Notes: generated from the letters alone by a model not told the origin. Positions 25,284 to 34,090 are shown, numbered from the stretch's first letter. The stretch: 64,000 bases of DNA from Nocardiopsis suaedae (GCF_027706745.1 NZ_JAQFWP010000004.1:1-64000), one strand, 5' to 3'. Translations and numbers: made by a program.

Positions 25284-26045
25284 TCACCCGCAGGGGTAGT
25301 CCGTGTACTCGAACAGCGGGAGGTCGTGCCAGCCGCCGTCGGCGTCGTCGACCACGCACACCCGTCCGGGCGTGTAGTCCCCACCGGTGCTGTGCCCCCA
25401 CACCTCGGCAGGGGTGGTGTACTCCACCATCTGCACGGCCTCCTCGGACGGACGCTCGGGCGCGTCAGGGAACCGCAGGGAGAAGGGGCGCGCATCGCCG
25501 GGGGCGAGTTCGGCCAGGACCTCGTCCCCGGCCGCCGGGGTGCGCTCGAAGCCGTCCCCGGAATCCGGCGCCGCCCCCAGGACAGGGGTCAGCAGCGTGA
25601 AGTCGGCCGCGTGCAGCGCATATCCGCCCTCGTCGTGCAGGTACTCCCCCTCGGCGCCGACGACCAGGGCGCCGTTCTCGCGTGAGGCCGAGGTGTAGGT
25701 GAGCCTGACGACCGCCCGCCAGTCGCCGCCGTGGCCCCCCTCGGACAGCGCCTCCCCCGCCTGATCGGCCGCGTCGCCCTCGGCCGGGGGACGGGTGGCG
25801 AGTTCGACCGTGTCGTTCTCGACCGCCTCGGTGCGGACCGCCCCCACGTCGATGACGGGCGCCCCGCCGCTCTCGGCATTGACGGGACCACCGCCCGCGG
25901 AGGCCTCCTCCGTCCCTCCGGCGCCGCTGTCGGGAACGGCTCCGTCCTCGGGCACGCTCACGCATCCCGCGGCCGCCAACGCGAGCCCCGCCGCGAGCGG
26001 TAGGAATCGGACGGCCGCGCCTCTTCCGTGAACCCACGGTCCCAC
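25284..26045 (-). CDS. lipoprotein resembling the first kinase's ectodomain
   Basis: The 253-residue product has a lipoprotein signal (RFLPLAAGLALAAAGC). An acidic Gly/Ser tether follows, then a domain sharing an ordered set of motifs with the ectodomain of the kinase at 21719-23533: VELA, EYLHDEGGY, FSLRFPD, AEVWGH, RVCVV and a terminal PCG. The GTG at 26045 has GAGGAGG six bases upstream and is preferred to ATG 26084. It converges on the second kinase with only 18 bases between stop codons. It could be a soluble-side competitor or partner of the receptor; that is inference. Confidence 0.75.
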   Translation of the reverse strand: MGPWVHGRGAAVRFLPLAAGLALAAAGCVSVPEDGAVPDSGAGGTEEASAGGGPVNAESGGAPVIDVGAVRTEAVENDTVELATRPPAEGDAADQAGEALSEGGHGGDWRAVVRLTYTSASRENGALVVGAEGEYLHDEGGYALHAADFTLLTPVLGAAPDSGDGFERTPAAGDEVLAELAPGDARPFSLRFPDAPERPSEEAVQMVEYTTPAEVWGHSTGGDYTPGRVCVVDDADGGWHDLPLFEYTDYPCG

Positions 26046-26123
26046 GCCGGTCCTCCTCTGCCGCGATCTCGGAGTGGCAAGCATCCTACGGGGGCGGTGG
26101 TGCGAGCCGGGACCGGGTGCGCG

Positions 26124-26567
26124 TCAGAAGGGGTCGGCGGCGCCCTTGCGCGCCTGGATCCGCGAAGCCACGAGGTAGCCGACCCCTGCACCGGCGACCG
26201 CGGCCGCCTCCCGGAGCGCGAAGAAGAGGTAGTCCGGTCCGCTGTCGGCCACCAGGAAGCCCACGTCCTGGACGAGGACCAGCACGGGAACCCCGAGGAC
26301 GGCGAGGAGGTACCTCCCGGTCCTCGGGCCCTCGTCCCCCTTGTAGAGCAGGGCGGCGCACAGGACCACCAGGGCGAGCTGGACGAACTTCGACGGCGCC
26401 ACCCACATGAGGTGTCCCCACATGGACATCAGGGTGTCCAGGTCCGCGTACGCGATCATGATCCGGTGGCCCGAGAGCGCCCCGGCGACCCACAGGGCGA
26501 GCGCTCCGGCCCACGGACGCAGCAGGCCAAGGACGCCCGTCGGCTTGGAGGAGGACACGGCCGTCAC
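26124..26567 (-). CDS. small four-span membrane protein
   Basis: This 147-residue protein has about four hydrophobic segments (GALALWVAGALSG, FVQLALVVLCAALLYKG, YLLAVLGVPVLVLVQDVGF and AVAGAGVGYLVASR). It has no enzymatic motif and I do not recognise the family. The start is a GTG that overlaps the stop of the upstream lipoprotein gene by four bases (GTGA), so the two are translationally coupled and probably function together. Confidence 0.65.
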   Translation of the reverse strand: MTAVSSSKPTGVLGLLRPWAGALALWVAGALSGHRIMIAYADLDTLMSMWGHLMWVAPSKFVQLALVVLCAALLYKGDEGPRTGRYLLAVLGVPVLVLVQDVGFLVADSGPDYLFFALREAAAVAGAGVGYLVASRIQARKGAADPF

Positions 26568-27220
26568 GACGCCACCCGCAGGGAGTCGACGATCGTCTCC
26601 TGCTCATCCTCACCGATGTGGCCGTCGGAGACGATGACCCGGAGGATCGCCCCCCGCCGCTCGCCGTCTGGGCCTTCGGCCACGACGAACACGTCGGTCA
26701 CCTCGTCGGCGTCGATGTAGTCGATGCGGAACTGCTCGACCGAGTAGTCGTTCCGGGCGGAGCTGTCGGCGCCTTCGACCTCGTGCTCCTGCGCCTCCTG
26801 CATGTCATCGATCTTGTTGCCGATCATGACCTCGGCGCCGAACTTCCCGGCGAGCTGCTGGGCGTGGGTCTCGGGGCCGACCCCCTCGACGGGGATCACG
26901 CGTGTGGAAGCCATGATCACATCGCCCTCGCCCTCAATGGCGGCGACCGACTCGTAGATGTGCTCGCCGTCGGCCTCCTCCGAACCCTCGACCGGCTCCC
27001 AGTCGTCGGGGACGGCATAGGCGAGCCAGTCGGCGTCGACGGCCTGGAATCCCTCCGGGGCGTCGATCGCGGCGTCCTCACCGCCCGCCTGGCCGCCCTG
27101 GCCCGCGGCACCGTCCTCCGCCCCGCCGCAGCCCGTCAGGGCCAGGGCGGCCGCGGCCACCGCCGCCCCCGCCACGGCGGCTCCCGAACGCCGACGTGCG
27201 ATCGCGCGCATGCTCAGCAC
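26564..27220 (-). CDS. secreted lipoprotein, LpqN/DUF1795-like
   Basis: The 218-residue product has a lipobox signal (AVAAAALALTGC) and an acidic Gly-rich tether. A domain starting DAPEGFQAVDADWLAYAVPDDW and ending ETIVDSLRVAS follows, a pattern seen in actinobacterial LpqN/PsbP-like lipoproteins of unknown function. The GTG at 27220 is eight bases behind GAGGAGG and fits better than ATG 27211. It is coupled to the membrane protein at 26124-26567. Confidence 0.7.
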   Translation of the reverse strand: MLSMRAIARRRSGAAVAGAAVAAAALALTGCGGAEDGAAGQGGQAGGEDAAIDAPEGFQAVDADWLAYAVPDDWEPVEGSEEADGEHIYESVAAIEGEGDVIMASTRVIPVEGVGPETHAQQLAGKFGAEVMIGNKIDDMQEAQEHEVEGADSSARNDYSVEQFRIDYIDADEVTDVFVVAEGPDGERRGAILRVIVSDGHIGEDEQETIVDSLRVAS

Positions 27221-27293
27221 CTGCCGTCCCTCCTCAGGTCTCCGGCCCGGCGCCCCGTCGACGCGGATGCCCGGGCCCGGTCCCGCACGTCCG

Positions 27294-28700
27294 TCATCCG
27301 GTCGTGCACGCCTCGTACTCGACGAACTCCCGGCCGCCCTCGCCGTCGGGGGAGCCGAGGTATTCGGCCGTGTTCACATCGGTGTCCTCAGAGTAGGTGT
27401 TGTAGGAGTAGCCGAGGGAGACGATGAACTTGACGTCGGCCCCGTAGGACTGCTGGTCGATCTCCTGGTCGTAGCTGGCCCTGGTCACGTTGGCCTCCTC
27501 GTACAGGAGCTGCGTGAACGGGTCGGGGTCCTCGGGGAGCTCGTCGGGGATCATCGCATCCCAGGTGATGGGGAGCGCGTTGCCCCCCGGGACGGCGCCG
27601 AGCCAGTTCTCCACGACCTCGCGCTGTTCGGCGCTCTCCACCGGGAGCTGGGTCGTCACGACCTTCATCTCCCCGTTGACGGTGGTCGTCTGGCTGATGA
27701 CCACCTCGGTGACGTTGCCGTCGGCGTCCCGGGTGACCTTCAGCGCGCCCTGCCGCTCGCCGCTGGGCTCGAAGCTGTCCACGGCCCAGTCGGCCCCGAA
27801 GTTGGCGTTGCCGCTGAGCTTGTAGATCTTGGAGGTGGAGCCGTCGGCGTGCTCCTCGCTGCCGTAGGCGCCGTCCACGCCCACTCCGACCTCCAAGCCC
27901 GGCTCGAAGCCGATGTCCGCCGACCAGCCGCCGTCGTCGTTCTGCTGGTCGCCGTTGCCGCCGGATTCACCGCCGGAGTCGCCGCCGGACCCGTTCTCGT
28001 CGTTGTTCTTCTTGCGGTCGCCGCTGTTGCCGACCGACAGGCCCGCGTGCGCCTCGCCGCTCAGGCCCCCCTCGTAGTCGCGGCCGACCGAGGTGGGCTC
28101 GGGCAGGTCGTGGTCGCCGTCGGCCCAGGTCTCGAAGTCGGTGAAGTCGCCGCTGCCGGCCTCGTTCTTGGCGGCCTCCTCGATGTCGCCCTGGAACTGG
28201 TCGGCCTCGTCGGAGTTCTCGAACTCCCAGGACACCGATCCCGGCCAGCCGAACTCCACACCGGCGTCGGCTCCCACACCGGCCTGGAAGATCGGGCCGA
28301 TGTCCACATCGGCCCCGATACCGAACGAGGCCCTGAGCGCGCTCTCGTCCACGGCGGTGATCTTGACCGAGCCGTCGGAGTACTCCTCGCGGATGAACGT
28401 AGTGCCGTCCTCGCCGCTGACCACCACGGTGACCTCGTGGCTGGTGCCCTCCGCGTCCCGGGTCACCATGCAGCGCTCCGGCTCGTAGAACTCGTCCGGC
28501 CGGAACTCGGGGTCGCAGTGGGAGTAGTCACCGTCGCTGGTGAACATCTCGCAGACGGCGCGGCCGATGGGGACGGTCATCACCGAGGGGGCGAGCATGA
28601 AGGTGAGGGCGCCCATCACGACCGACGCCAGGACGATGAGGGCGCCGTACTGAATGAGCTGCGCCCCTGAGTCGTCGCGGGAGCGGTGGTGTGGCGCCAT
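27294..28700 (-). CDS. pilin-like secreted protein of unknown function
   Basis: The 468-residue product begins with a short basic stretch, then SGAQLIQYGALIVLASVVMG, which resembles the class III (Flp-type) prepilin cleavage region. The usual Glu at +5 is Gln here. The remaining 430 residues are acidic and rich in Gly/Asp/Ser, with a low-complexity Asn/Asp/Gly segment in the middle (KKNNDENGSGGDSGG). A few Cys lie near the N-terminus (AVCEMF, SHCDPE, ERCMV) and one near the C-terminus. The ATG at 28700 follows AGAGGG. No tad/secretion genes are in the window, so export route and role are unknown. It may instead be a type II membrane-anchored protein. Confidence 0.6.
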   Translation of the reverse strand: MAPHHRSRDDSGAQLIQYGALIVLASVVMGALTFMLAPSVMTVPIGRAVCEMFTSDGDYSHCDPEFRPDEFYEPERCMVTRDAEGTSHEVTVVVSGEDGTTFIREEYSDGSVKITAVDESALRASFGIGADVDIGPIFQAGVGADAGVEFGWPGSVSWEFENSDEADQFQGDIEEAAKNEAGSGDFTDFETWADGDHDLPEPTSVGRDYEGGLSGEAHAGLSVGNSGDRKKNNDENGSGGDSGGESGGNGDQQNDDGGWSADIGFEPGLEVGVGVDGAYGSEEHADGSTSKIYKLSGNANFGADWAVDSFEPSGERQGALKVTRDADGNVTEVVISQTTTVNGEMKVVTTQLPVESAEQREVVENWLGAVPGGNALPITWDAMIPDELPEDPDPFTQLLYEEANVTRASYDQEIDQQSYGADVKFIVSLGYSYNTYSEDTDVNTAEYLGSPDGEGGREFVEYEACTTG

Positions 28701-28836
28701 TGTCGCCCTCTTTCGCGAATTCGGGGATGACGAGGGAAAACGCTGTCGAGCGTAGGATTCGCGGCATCAGGGCGTACAGGGCCCAGGGGCCCAAGCCGCA
28801 GACCGGGCCTGCGGTCCCCATGCTCTGGGCCTCGGG

Positions 28837-29382
28837 TCAGTGCGCGTCGATCACGCGCGTCCGGGCCGCCTTGTCGTGCAGGGCCTGGCCCAATGGACGG
28901 TCGCGCAGCGGCCACAGGCCGTTGGCCAGCCACAGCACCGCGCTGAGCACGTTGACGGCGATGTTCCAGCTCAGCAGGAGCGGGAGGGACCAGACGGCCG
29001 CCCGGACCACCGCACTGCCCCACGGGAGCCCGCCGGCGTCCACCCCCTGTGCGGTCACCAGCGGGACGACGCGCAGGCCCATGGCCCGCTTTCCCGGGGT
29101 CGCGCCCCAGGCCTTCAAAAAGACGGTTTCGTAGCCGAACCAGCCCGCGAAGGAGACCGCCAAGAAGAACGGGAAAGGCGATCCCGGGCCGTTCACCGTG
29201 TCCGGACTCGCGGTGAAGAGGAAGACGAACATGCCGACCATCGCGATGACGAGGAGGACCATCGAGATGATCTGGGCGAGCACCGCATCGATCAGGCGGG
29301 CCACGACACGGCGGCCGTATTCGGGTGCCACGGGCCGCCCCGCGTTCGCGGGTCCCCGACCGGCATGGAAGCCGTCGTCCAT
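28837..29382 (-). CDS. RDD family membrane protein
   Basis: This 181-residue protein has the RDD signature: YGRRVVARLIDAVLAQII at the first span and the family hallmark GATPGKRAMGLRVV in the middle, with four hydrophobic segments. The ATG at 29382 is behind GGAGGGAAAA. RDD proteins are small membrane proteins of mostly unknown role; some act in ion homeostasis or stress. It lies between the pilin-like and OmpA-domain genes on the same strand, all probably envelope genes. Confidence 0.82.
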   Translation of the reverse strand: MDDGFHAGRGPANAGRPVAPEYGRRVVARLIDAVLAQIISMVLLVIAMVGMFVFLFTASPDTVNGPGSPFPFFLAVSFAGWFGYETVFLKAWGATPGKRAMGLRVVPLVTAQGVDAGGLPWGSAVVRAAVWSLPLLLSWNIAVNVLSAVLWLANGLWPLRDRPLGQALHDKAARTRVIDAH

Positions 29383-29460
29383 TTTTCCCTCCTCCGCATA
29401 TCCGTGAGCGCTGGGCCCACATCGGTTCGGCGGACGGCCGGACCGCCCGCGCGAGGGCGG

Positions 29461-31284
29461 TCATTCGATCGGAACGTCCTCGATGGCGCCGAAGGCTCCC
29501 GCGTTGAAGGTCACCGAACCCACGCCTTCAGGAGGCGCCGGAAGATAGAGCCACGTGCGGTTCTCCTCATTGGTGCGGACCGCATACGGATAGGAGACCG
29601 GGTCCAGGTACCGGCGCCCTTTCCGCTTGTCGCTCACGGTGTCGCCCCCGCCGATCCGGACCGTACTGTAGGTGCGGCCGCTCTCGGGGTCGACCGCCGA
29701 GAAGGAACCGAAGACGGAACCGGGCAGCAGGTCCGACCCGAACGGCTTCTCGTCCTCGCTCAGGAGCTCCGGACTCTTATTGAAGACCAGGAAATTCGCC
29801 ACCATGTAGTTCCCGTCCCGGTAGAACGGCATCACTTGGAGGCGGTAGTCCTGCCCGTCCACGGTGGCCGTCACGTCCGCGATCACATCGGGGTCCTGGG
29901 CACGGTACGGGGCGGGCTCCGTCGGCCCCCAGGCGCCGTCCTCCTGCCCACCGCCTTCAGCCTCCTCGCCGTCCTCGCCGGGCCCAGGGGGCGGTGTGCT
30001 CTCATCGGCGCTCGGGTCCTCCCCCGTGCCGGAACCGTCGTCCGATCCGCCGCCTTCCCCGTCCTCGCCTTCTTCGGCGGCCGCGTCCCCGGCCGGGGGC
30101 GGCGGCACCTTGTAGGAGATCTCGATCCGACTGTTCTGCGCGCGCGCCTCGGGCTTGCCGTCGCCCTCCTCATGGACGACCGGCCGGTCGCTCCCGTGTC
30201 CTTCCGCGCTCACCGAGACGTCCTCGCCCAAGGCCTCCGTCAGGTAAGCCGACGCGGCGTCGGCGCGTTCCGCGGTCTCCCGGGCGTTGTCCTCGTCCTT
30301 GCCGTCGCCGTCGGAGTGCACGCCGATGGAGACCTCGGGCTCCTCCGGATCGATCCGCTCCGCGAGGTCCTCGGCGACGCCCTCCAGGGCCTGGCGTCCT
30401 TCGGCGGTGAGCTCCTGGCCGGCGGGCTCTTCAGCGTCGTCCTCGCCGTCACCAGAAGCCTCGGAGAACATCCCGTCCGTCCGCAGCGTCACCCGCTCGG
30501 CCGTTCGTCCCGTGTGGGTCGTGACACCTCCCTGCTCCGTCACCGAGTACAGGTTCTCGACATGGTCCCCCATGTCGTCCGGAAGAGGGGAGTCGACGGT
30601 GGGCAGCTCGACGACGTCGCCGGGGCGAACGCCCTCCTCCTCTTCGTCCCCCTCTTCCCCTCCTTCTTCCGCGCCTTCCTCTTCCTCCTCCTCGCCCTGC
30701 CCGTCCTCCTCTTCCGGGGAGGTGACCGGGATCCCGGTGAACTCCCCGGCGGTCCCGGGGGTCACCACCGTGACGTCCTCCACCTCCTCGGCCACCGGCG
30801 GAAAGTGCGCCTCCATGACATAGACGGCGTCGCCCATGACCGTGTCGGGCAGGTCGTTGCCGAGATTCTCCGGTACGTAATCGTCCGGATCGGCGTCCGG
30901 ATCGGCGGTGTCCCCCTCCTCCCACGCGGGATTGGGAAGCTGCTCATAGAGACGTCCGCCCACGGGGTCGACCAACCGGAAGCCCCCTCCGAATCCCCCC
31001 TTGGCGTTGTGCTCTCCGTCCTGCAAAGGCGTGGTGGCAAAGCGCAGGACCGTCCGGTCCTCGCGCCGTTCGACCTCGTAAATCTCCAACTGGGCGCGGA
31101 ACTGCGTGCCCAGGCCGAAAACGCCTGAACGCTGGAAGGGCCCTTCGGGCTCGACCACCGCGGGCTGCGGATCGGCGGGCGGCTCCTCCGGATCGTCCTG
31201 ACCGGTCGAACCGGTGCACCCGGCACCCAGGAGAGCCACGACGCCGACCGTGCCGATCATGCGCAGTGCACGTCTGTTGAGCAT
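29461..31284 (-). CDS. OmpA-domain lipoprotein with flanking duplicated domains
   Basis: The 607-residue product has a lipoprotein signal (MIGTVGVVALLGAGC). An N-terminal beta-rich domain (LVDPVGGRLYEQL), a Glu/Gly-rich tether and an OmpA C-like domain at about residues 245-370 follow; the last has ELTAEGRQALEGVAEDL, GVHSDG and the peptidoglycan-binding signature EARAQNSRIEISY. After a second acidic tether, a C-terminal domain (AVDPESGRTYSTV) resembles the N-terminal one. OmpA domains normally bind peptidoglycan, so this probably anchors envelope material. The ATG at 31284 keeps the signal peptide; the upstream ATG at 31347 would bury it. Confidence 0.82.
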   Translation of the reverse strand: MLNRRALRMIGTVGVVALLGAGCTGSTGQDDPEEPPADPQPAVVEPEGPFQRSGVFGLGTQFRAQLEIYEVERREDRTVLRFATTPLQDGEHNAKGGFGGGFRLVDPVGGRLYEQLPNPAWEEGDTADPDADPDDYVPENLGNDLPDTVMGDAVYVMEAHFPPVAEEVEDVTVVTPGTAGEFTGIPVTSPEEEDGQGEEEEEEGAEEGGEEGDEEEEGVRPGDVVELPTVDSPLPDDMGDHVENLYSVTEQGGVTTHTGRTAERVTLRTDGMFSEASGDGEDDAEEPAGQELTAEGRQALEGVAEDLAERIDPEEPEVSIGVHSDGDGKDEDNARETAERADAASAYLTEALGEDVSVSAEGHGSDRPVVHEEGDGKPEARAQNSRIEISYKVPPPPAGDAAAEEGEDGEGGGSDDGSGTGEDPSADESTPPPGPGEDGEEAEGGGQEDGAWGPTEPAPYRAQDPDVIADVTATVDGQDYRLQVMPFYRDGNYMVANFLVFNKSPELLSEDEKPFGSDLLPGSVFGSFSAVDPESGRTYSTVRIGGGDTVSDKRKGRRYLDPVSYPYAVRTNEENRTWLYLPAPPEGVGSVTFNAGAFGAIEDVPIE

Positions 31285-31604
31285 CTCGGGGGAGTCCTGA
31301 CTCGTGTAGGCGGACCATTCGCAATCCTGTAGGACGTAGCCTGCCACGCCCGGGTTCCGGTACTCACACGACGGTTCGGTGAACCTTTTCGGGACGGCCG
31401 CTTCCGGTCACGCCTCGGCGCGGCATACCTCCGGACAATCCGGGGCACAAGTACCGCAACACCGGCAACCCCCGCGACAGACCCCCCACAACCCCACAAA
31501 CGTCGCCCGCGCGGACGGTCGGGTTCCGAACCCTGGGACCTCGCCGTCCGGCCCGACTGCGGAGAGTAGCGACGCTGCACCCGAGCGACGATCCAGGAGC
31601 CCCC
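31285..31604. other. divergent intergenic region
   Basis: These 320 bases separate the leftward lipoprotein gene from the rightward response regulator. They must hold both promoters. The only regular feature I see is a short CCGGA-CAA-TCCGG inverted repeat at 31431-31443. Confidence 0.5.
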
Positions 31605-32246
31605 ATGACCCTCTCGTCTCCCCTCACCGTCCTCATCGCCGACGACGATCTCGTCTTGCGCGCCGGCCTCGCCAGCACCCTTCAGCGCGGGTCCGGCCTC
31701 ACCGTCGTGGAGACGGCGAGCGGCGCCGAGGCCGTCAAGATCGCGGAGGAGACCGGCCCCGACGCCGCGCTGGTCGGCGCCCGCATCCCCGCGCTCGCCA
31801 CCTCCGGGACGATCAAGGACCTGACGGCGGTGGCGCCGGTGGTCCTCCTCGCGTTCCCCGGCGACGGGGAGGCCGTCCGCGAGGCGGTGGCCCAGGGTGC
31901 CGCCGCCTCGCTGGTCTACGGATCGTTCACCCCTCCGGAGCTGGCCGAGGCGGTGCGGGCGGTGGCCCGTTCCGGAGCCGGGCAGGACGAGGTGGACGCG
32001 ATCATCGGCGTGCGCGGCCCGGCGGCGGCCGCGGCACTGCGCGCCGACAGCGGCCTGACCGAGCGCGAGGCCCAAGTGCTGCGCCTCGTGGCGGGCGGCA
32101 TGTCGAACGCGATGATCGCCGACCACCTGGTGGTGTCGGAGAAGACCGTGAAGAACCACATCAACCACATCTACGCCAAGCTGCACGTGCGCAACCGCAC
32201 GCAGGCCATCGAGCGCTGGCGCGCGGCGGAGACCGTCGGCGTCTGA
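31605..32246 (+). CDS. orphan NarL/LuxR-type regulator with degenerate receiver
   Basis: The 213-residue product has a receiver-like domain (residues 5-120) and a LuxR-type helix-turn-helix (residues 145-210: LTEREAQVLRLVAGGMSN, VSEKTVKNHINHIYAKL). The acidic pair is kept (ADDD, residues 12-15). The phospho-acceptor Asp is replaced by Gly58 (ALVGARIPAL), the conserved Thr/Ser by Ala83 (VVLLAFPG), and the conserved Lys by Tyr105 (SLVYGSF). Phosphorylation is therefore unlikely and no histidine kinase is adjacent. The ATG at 31605 follows AGGAG. It probably responds to a ligand or to protein partners instead. Confidence 0.85.
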   Translation: MTLSSPLTVLIADDDLVLRAGLASTLQRGSGLTVVETASGAEAVKIAEETGPDAALVGARIPALATSGTIKDLTAVAPVVLLAFPGDGEAVREAVAQGAAASLVYGSFTPPELAEAVRAVARSGAGQDEVDAIIGVRGPAAAAALRADSGLTEREAQVLRLVAGGMSNAMIADHLVVSEKTVKNHINHIYAKLHVRNRTQAIERWRAAETVGV

Positions 32247-32425
32247 CCGCCCGGTGTGGGCCCCGGGCGCCCCTCAGGACGGCACCGGGGCCGACGGCCC
32301 GAGGCGCATCCCGCCGGACCCGGGGGCGGTCCGCGGGAAGCGCCCGCCGAGCGTTCCACCACTCCTGAGGACGCGGCCTCCGACGGCCGTTCTCACCCCA
32401 TGGCCTTCATCGGCGACAAGGGCAC

Positions 32426-32457
32426 TGACCTGGCCTGATGGGCATCAGGGCAGGTCA
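32426..32457. repeat. 15-bp-arm inverted repeat
   Basis: Arms 32426-32440 and 32443-32457 (starting TGACCTGG, ending CAGGTCA) pair with one mismatch around a GG loop. The position 180 bases after the regulator stop, directly before a GC-rich hairpin, suggests a double terminator or a protein-binding palindrome. Confidence 0.6.
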
Positions 32458-32464
32458 GAGGGAA

Positions 32465-32513
32465 CGACCGCGCCCGCCGGGCGTCCGCCGCCGCGGCGGA
32501 CGCCGCCCGGTCG
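32465..32513 (+). terminator. GC-rich hairpin terminator
   Basis: The core arms GCGTCCGCCG and CGGCGGACGC (loop CCG) are extended by CGACCG and CGGTCG flanks. It probably ends the response-regulator transcript. Confidence 0.55.
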
Positions 32514-32694
32514 TCCCATCTCATCGGGAAGTCCTCCCCCGCCCACTGGGTGGGCCCATAGCCGGGTCCGCCGCGGCTCCGTGCACCCGCTTCGCGACGC
32601 ATCGCGGGGAGTTCTCTAGAGTGAGGGACTCCTGCCCCCGCGTCGCCGCCGGAGCCGTCGGCGACGTCCCGTCCCCTCCGCCCGAAGGTGTTCC

Positions 32695-34014
32695 GTGCAG
32701 ACCGGAGAGCCCTCGCCCCGGCCGAGCCGCCGGTTCGCTCCCCTGTTGGCCGCCGTCGCCGTCCTCGCCGCCCCCGCCTGCACCGGCACCGCGGCGGACG
32801 GCCCCCGCGAGACCGCCGAGCAGCAGGGGGCCGAGGACCGGGTGTTCGACCCGCCCACGGAGTTCGACACCGGCCAGGGCGTCGAGATCGACCTCGGGGC
32901 CGACTCCCGCGCCGAGGGGCGCGCGCTGCGGCCCGCCATGGACGGCGGCACCGTCTACTACGGCGACGAGGACGGCCTGCACGCCGTGGACGCCGAAGGC
33001 GGCCGGGACCTGTGGTCGGTGCCCACCCGCCAGCCGGTCGTGGACACCCGGGCGGACAGCGCCGTGCTCGCCGAGATCGACGGCCGCGCCGTGGTCGTGG
33101 GCGCCTTCGAGACGCGCAACCCCGGCCGGGGCAGCGCCGTGCGGCAGGAGCGGCTGGAGGTGCTGGTCGCCGACGCCCGCAACGGCGAGCTGCTGTGGCA
33201 GGCCGAGCACATCCCCGGCGGCCCGCCGCCCGACCCCGAGGACGTGTTCGCGGTCGGAGCCGACGACGACGCCGTCGTGGTCTCCTACGGGACGGCCGTC
33301 GCCTTCTCCCCCGGCGACGGCGAACTCCTGTGGACCGACTCGGGGATGCGCCCCGAGGCCCTCGCCGACGGCACCGTCGTCGGCTGGTCGGTGCCCCGGG
33401 CCACGGGGGACGAGGAGGGCGCGGAGACCGCGGCCGGTCCCACGGGGGTGCTCACGGCCGCGGGGGCGGCCGACGGCGCCCGCCGCTGGAGCCAGTGGGA
33501 GGCGGAGAGCGGCCAGGGCGGCGTGTGGGCCCACCCCCTGCGGATCTCCGCCATGGACGGCTCCCGGCTCCTCGTGGGCCGCGAGACGCCGCCGGAGGCG
33601 GGCGCGGAGCCCGCCCCCGAGTGGGCGGTGGTCGACGCCGGGGCGGGCGAGGTCGTCTACTGGACCGAGCGCCTGAGCGACCAGGTGTGCCGCTACGACG
33701 AGCAGTCGATGCTCGTGTGCTGGAACGGCGGCCGTACCTCCCCCGAGGTGGACGTCTACACCGCCGAGGGCGGGGACCGCCTGTGGAACGACCCCGGTTT
33801 CGGCGGCGGGGTGCCGACCGGCATCCGGGGCGTGTGGCACGGGGTCGTCTACACCGACAAGGGCCTGAACGGCGGCTCCCCCGGGATCTACAGCCTCGAC
33901 TTCCAGAACGACTTGGAGCTGGACCCCGGCACGGCGCCGGACCTGACCGACGGCGTGGTGGGGCTGCGGTTCGCCGAGGACGGGACGGCCACCGCCTACC
34001 CCGCCGTGGCCTGA
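32695..34014 (+). CDS. PQQ-like beta-propeller lipoprotein
   Basis: The 439-residue product has a lipoprotein-type signal (FAPLLAAVAVLAAPAC). Repeated blades of the PQQ-like propeller type follow, seen as GTVYYGDEDGLHAVDAEGGRDLWSV, GELLWQAEH and GELLWTDSG (each quoted in part). The GTG at 32695 sits behind GAAGG. Such proteins act as extracytoplasmic scaffolds or sugar/quinone-related binding proteins; no cofactor-binding residues can be assigned here. No neighbour suggests a partner. Confidence 0.72.
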   Translation: MQTGEPSPRPSRRFAPLLAAVAVLAAPACTGTAADGPRETAEQQGAEDRVFDPPTEFDTGQGVEIDLGADSRAEGRALRPAMDGGTVYYGDEDGLHAVDAEGGRDLWSVPTRQPVVDTRADSAVLAEIDGRAVVVGAFETRNPGRGSAVRQERLEVLVADARNGELLWQAEHIPGGPPPDPEDVFAVGADDDAVVVSYGTAVAFSPGDGELLWTDSGMRPEALADGTVVGWSVPRATGDEEGAETAAGPTGVLTAAGAADGARRWSQWEAESGQGGVWAHPLRISAMDGSRLLVGRETPPEAGAEPAPEWAVVDAGAGEVVYWTERLSDQVCRYDEQSMLVCWNGGRTSPEVDVYTAEGGDRLWNDPGFGGGVPTGIRGVWHGVVYTDKGLNGGSPGIYSLDFQNDLELDPGTAPDLTDGVVGLRFAEDGTATAYPAVA

Positions 34015-34090
34015 GCGGGCGCCCGAGCGGGCTCGGGGCGGTGCGGAACGGCGCGGGGCCCACGGGACCCGCGGGACGCCACGGAACAGC

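Larger units (their letters stand above)
32247..32694. other. intergenic region with two stem-loops
   Basis: The 448 bases between the response regulator and the beta-propeller lipoprotein contain the stem-loops at 32426-32457 and 32465-32513 and nothing I can support as a gene. Confidence 0.5.

Noticed and set aside
32400-32438. 12-codon ORF (MAFIGDKGTDLA) before a stem-loop
   Set aside because: No ribosome site and too short to separate from chance; mentioned only because a leader-plus-hairpin pattern can mean attenuation.
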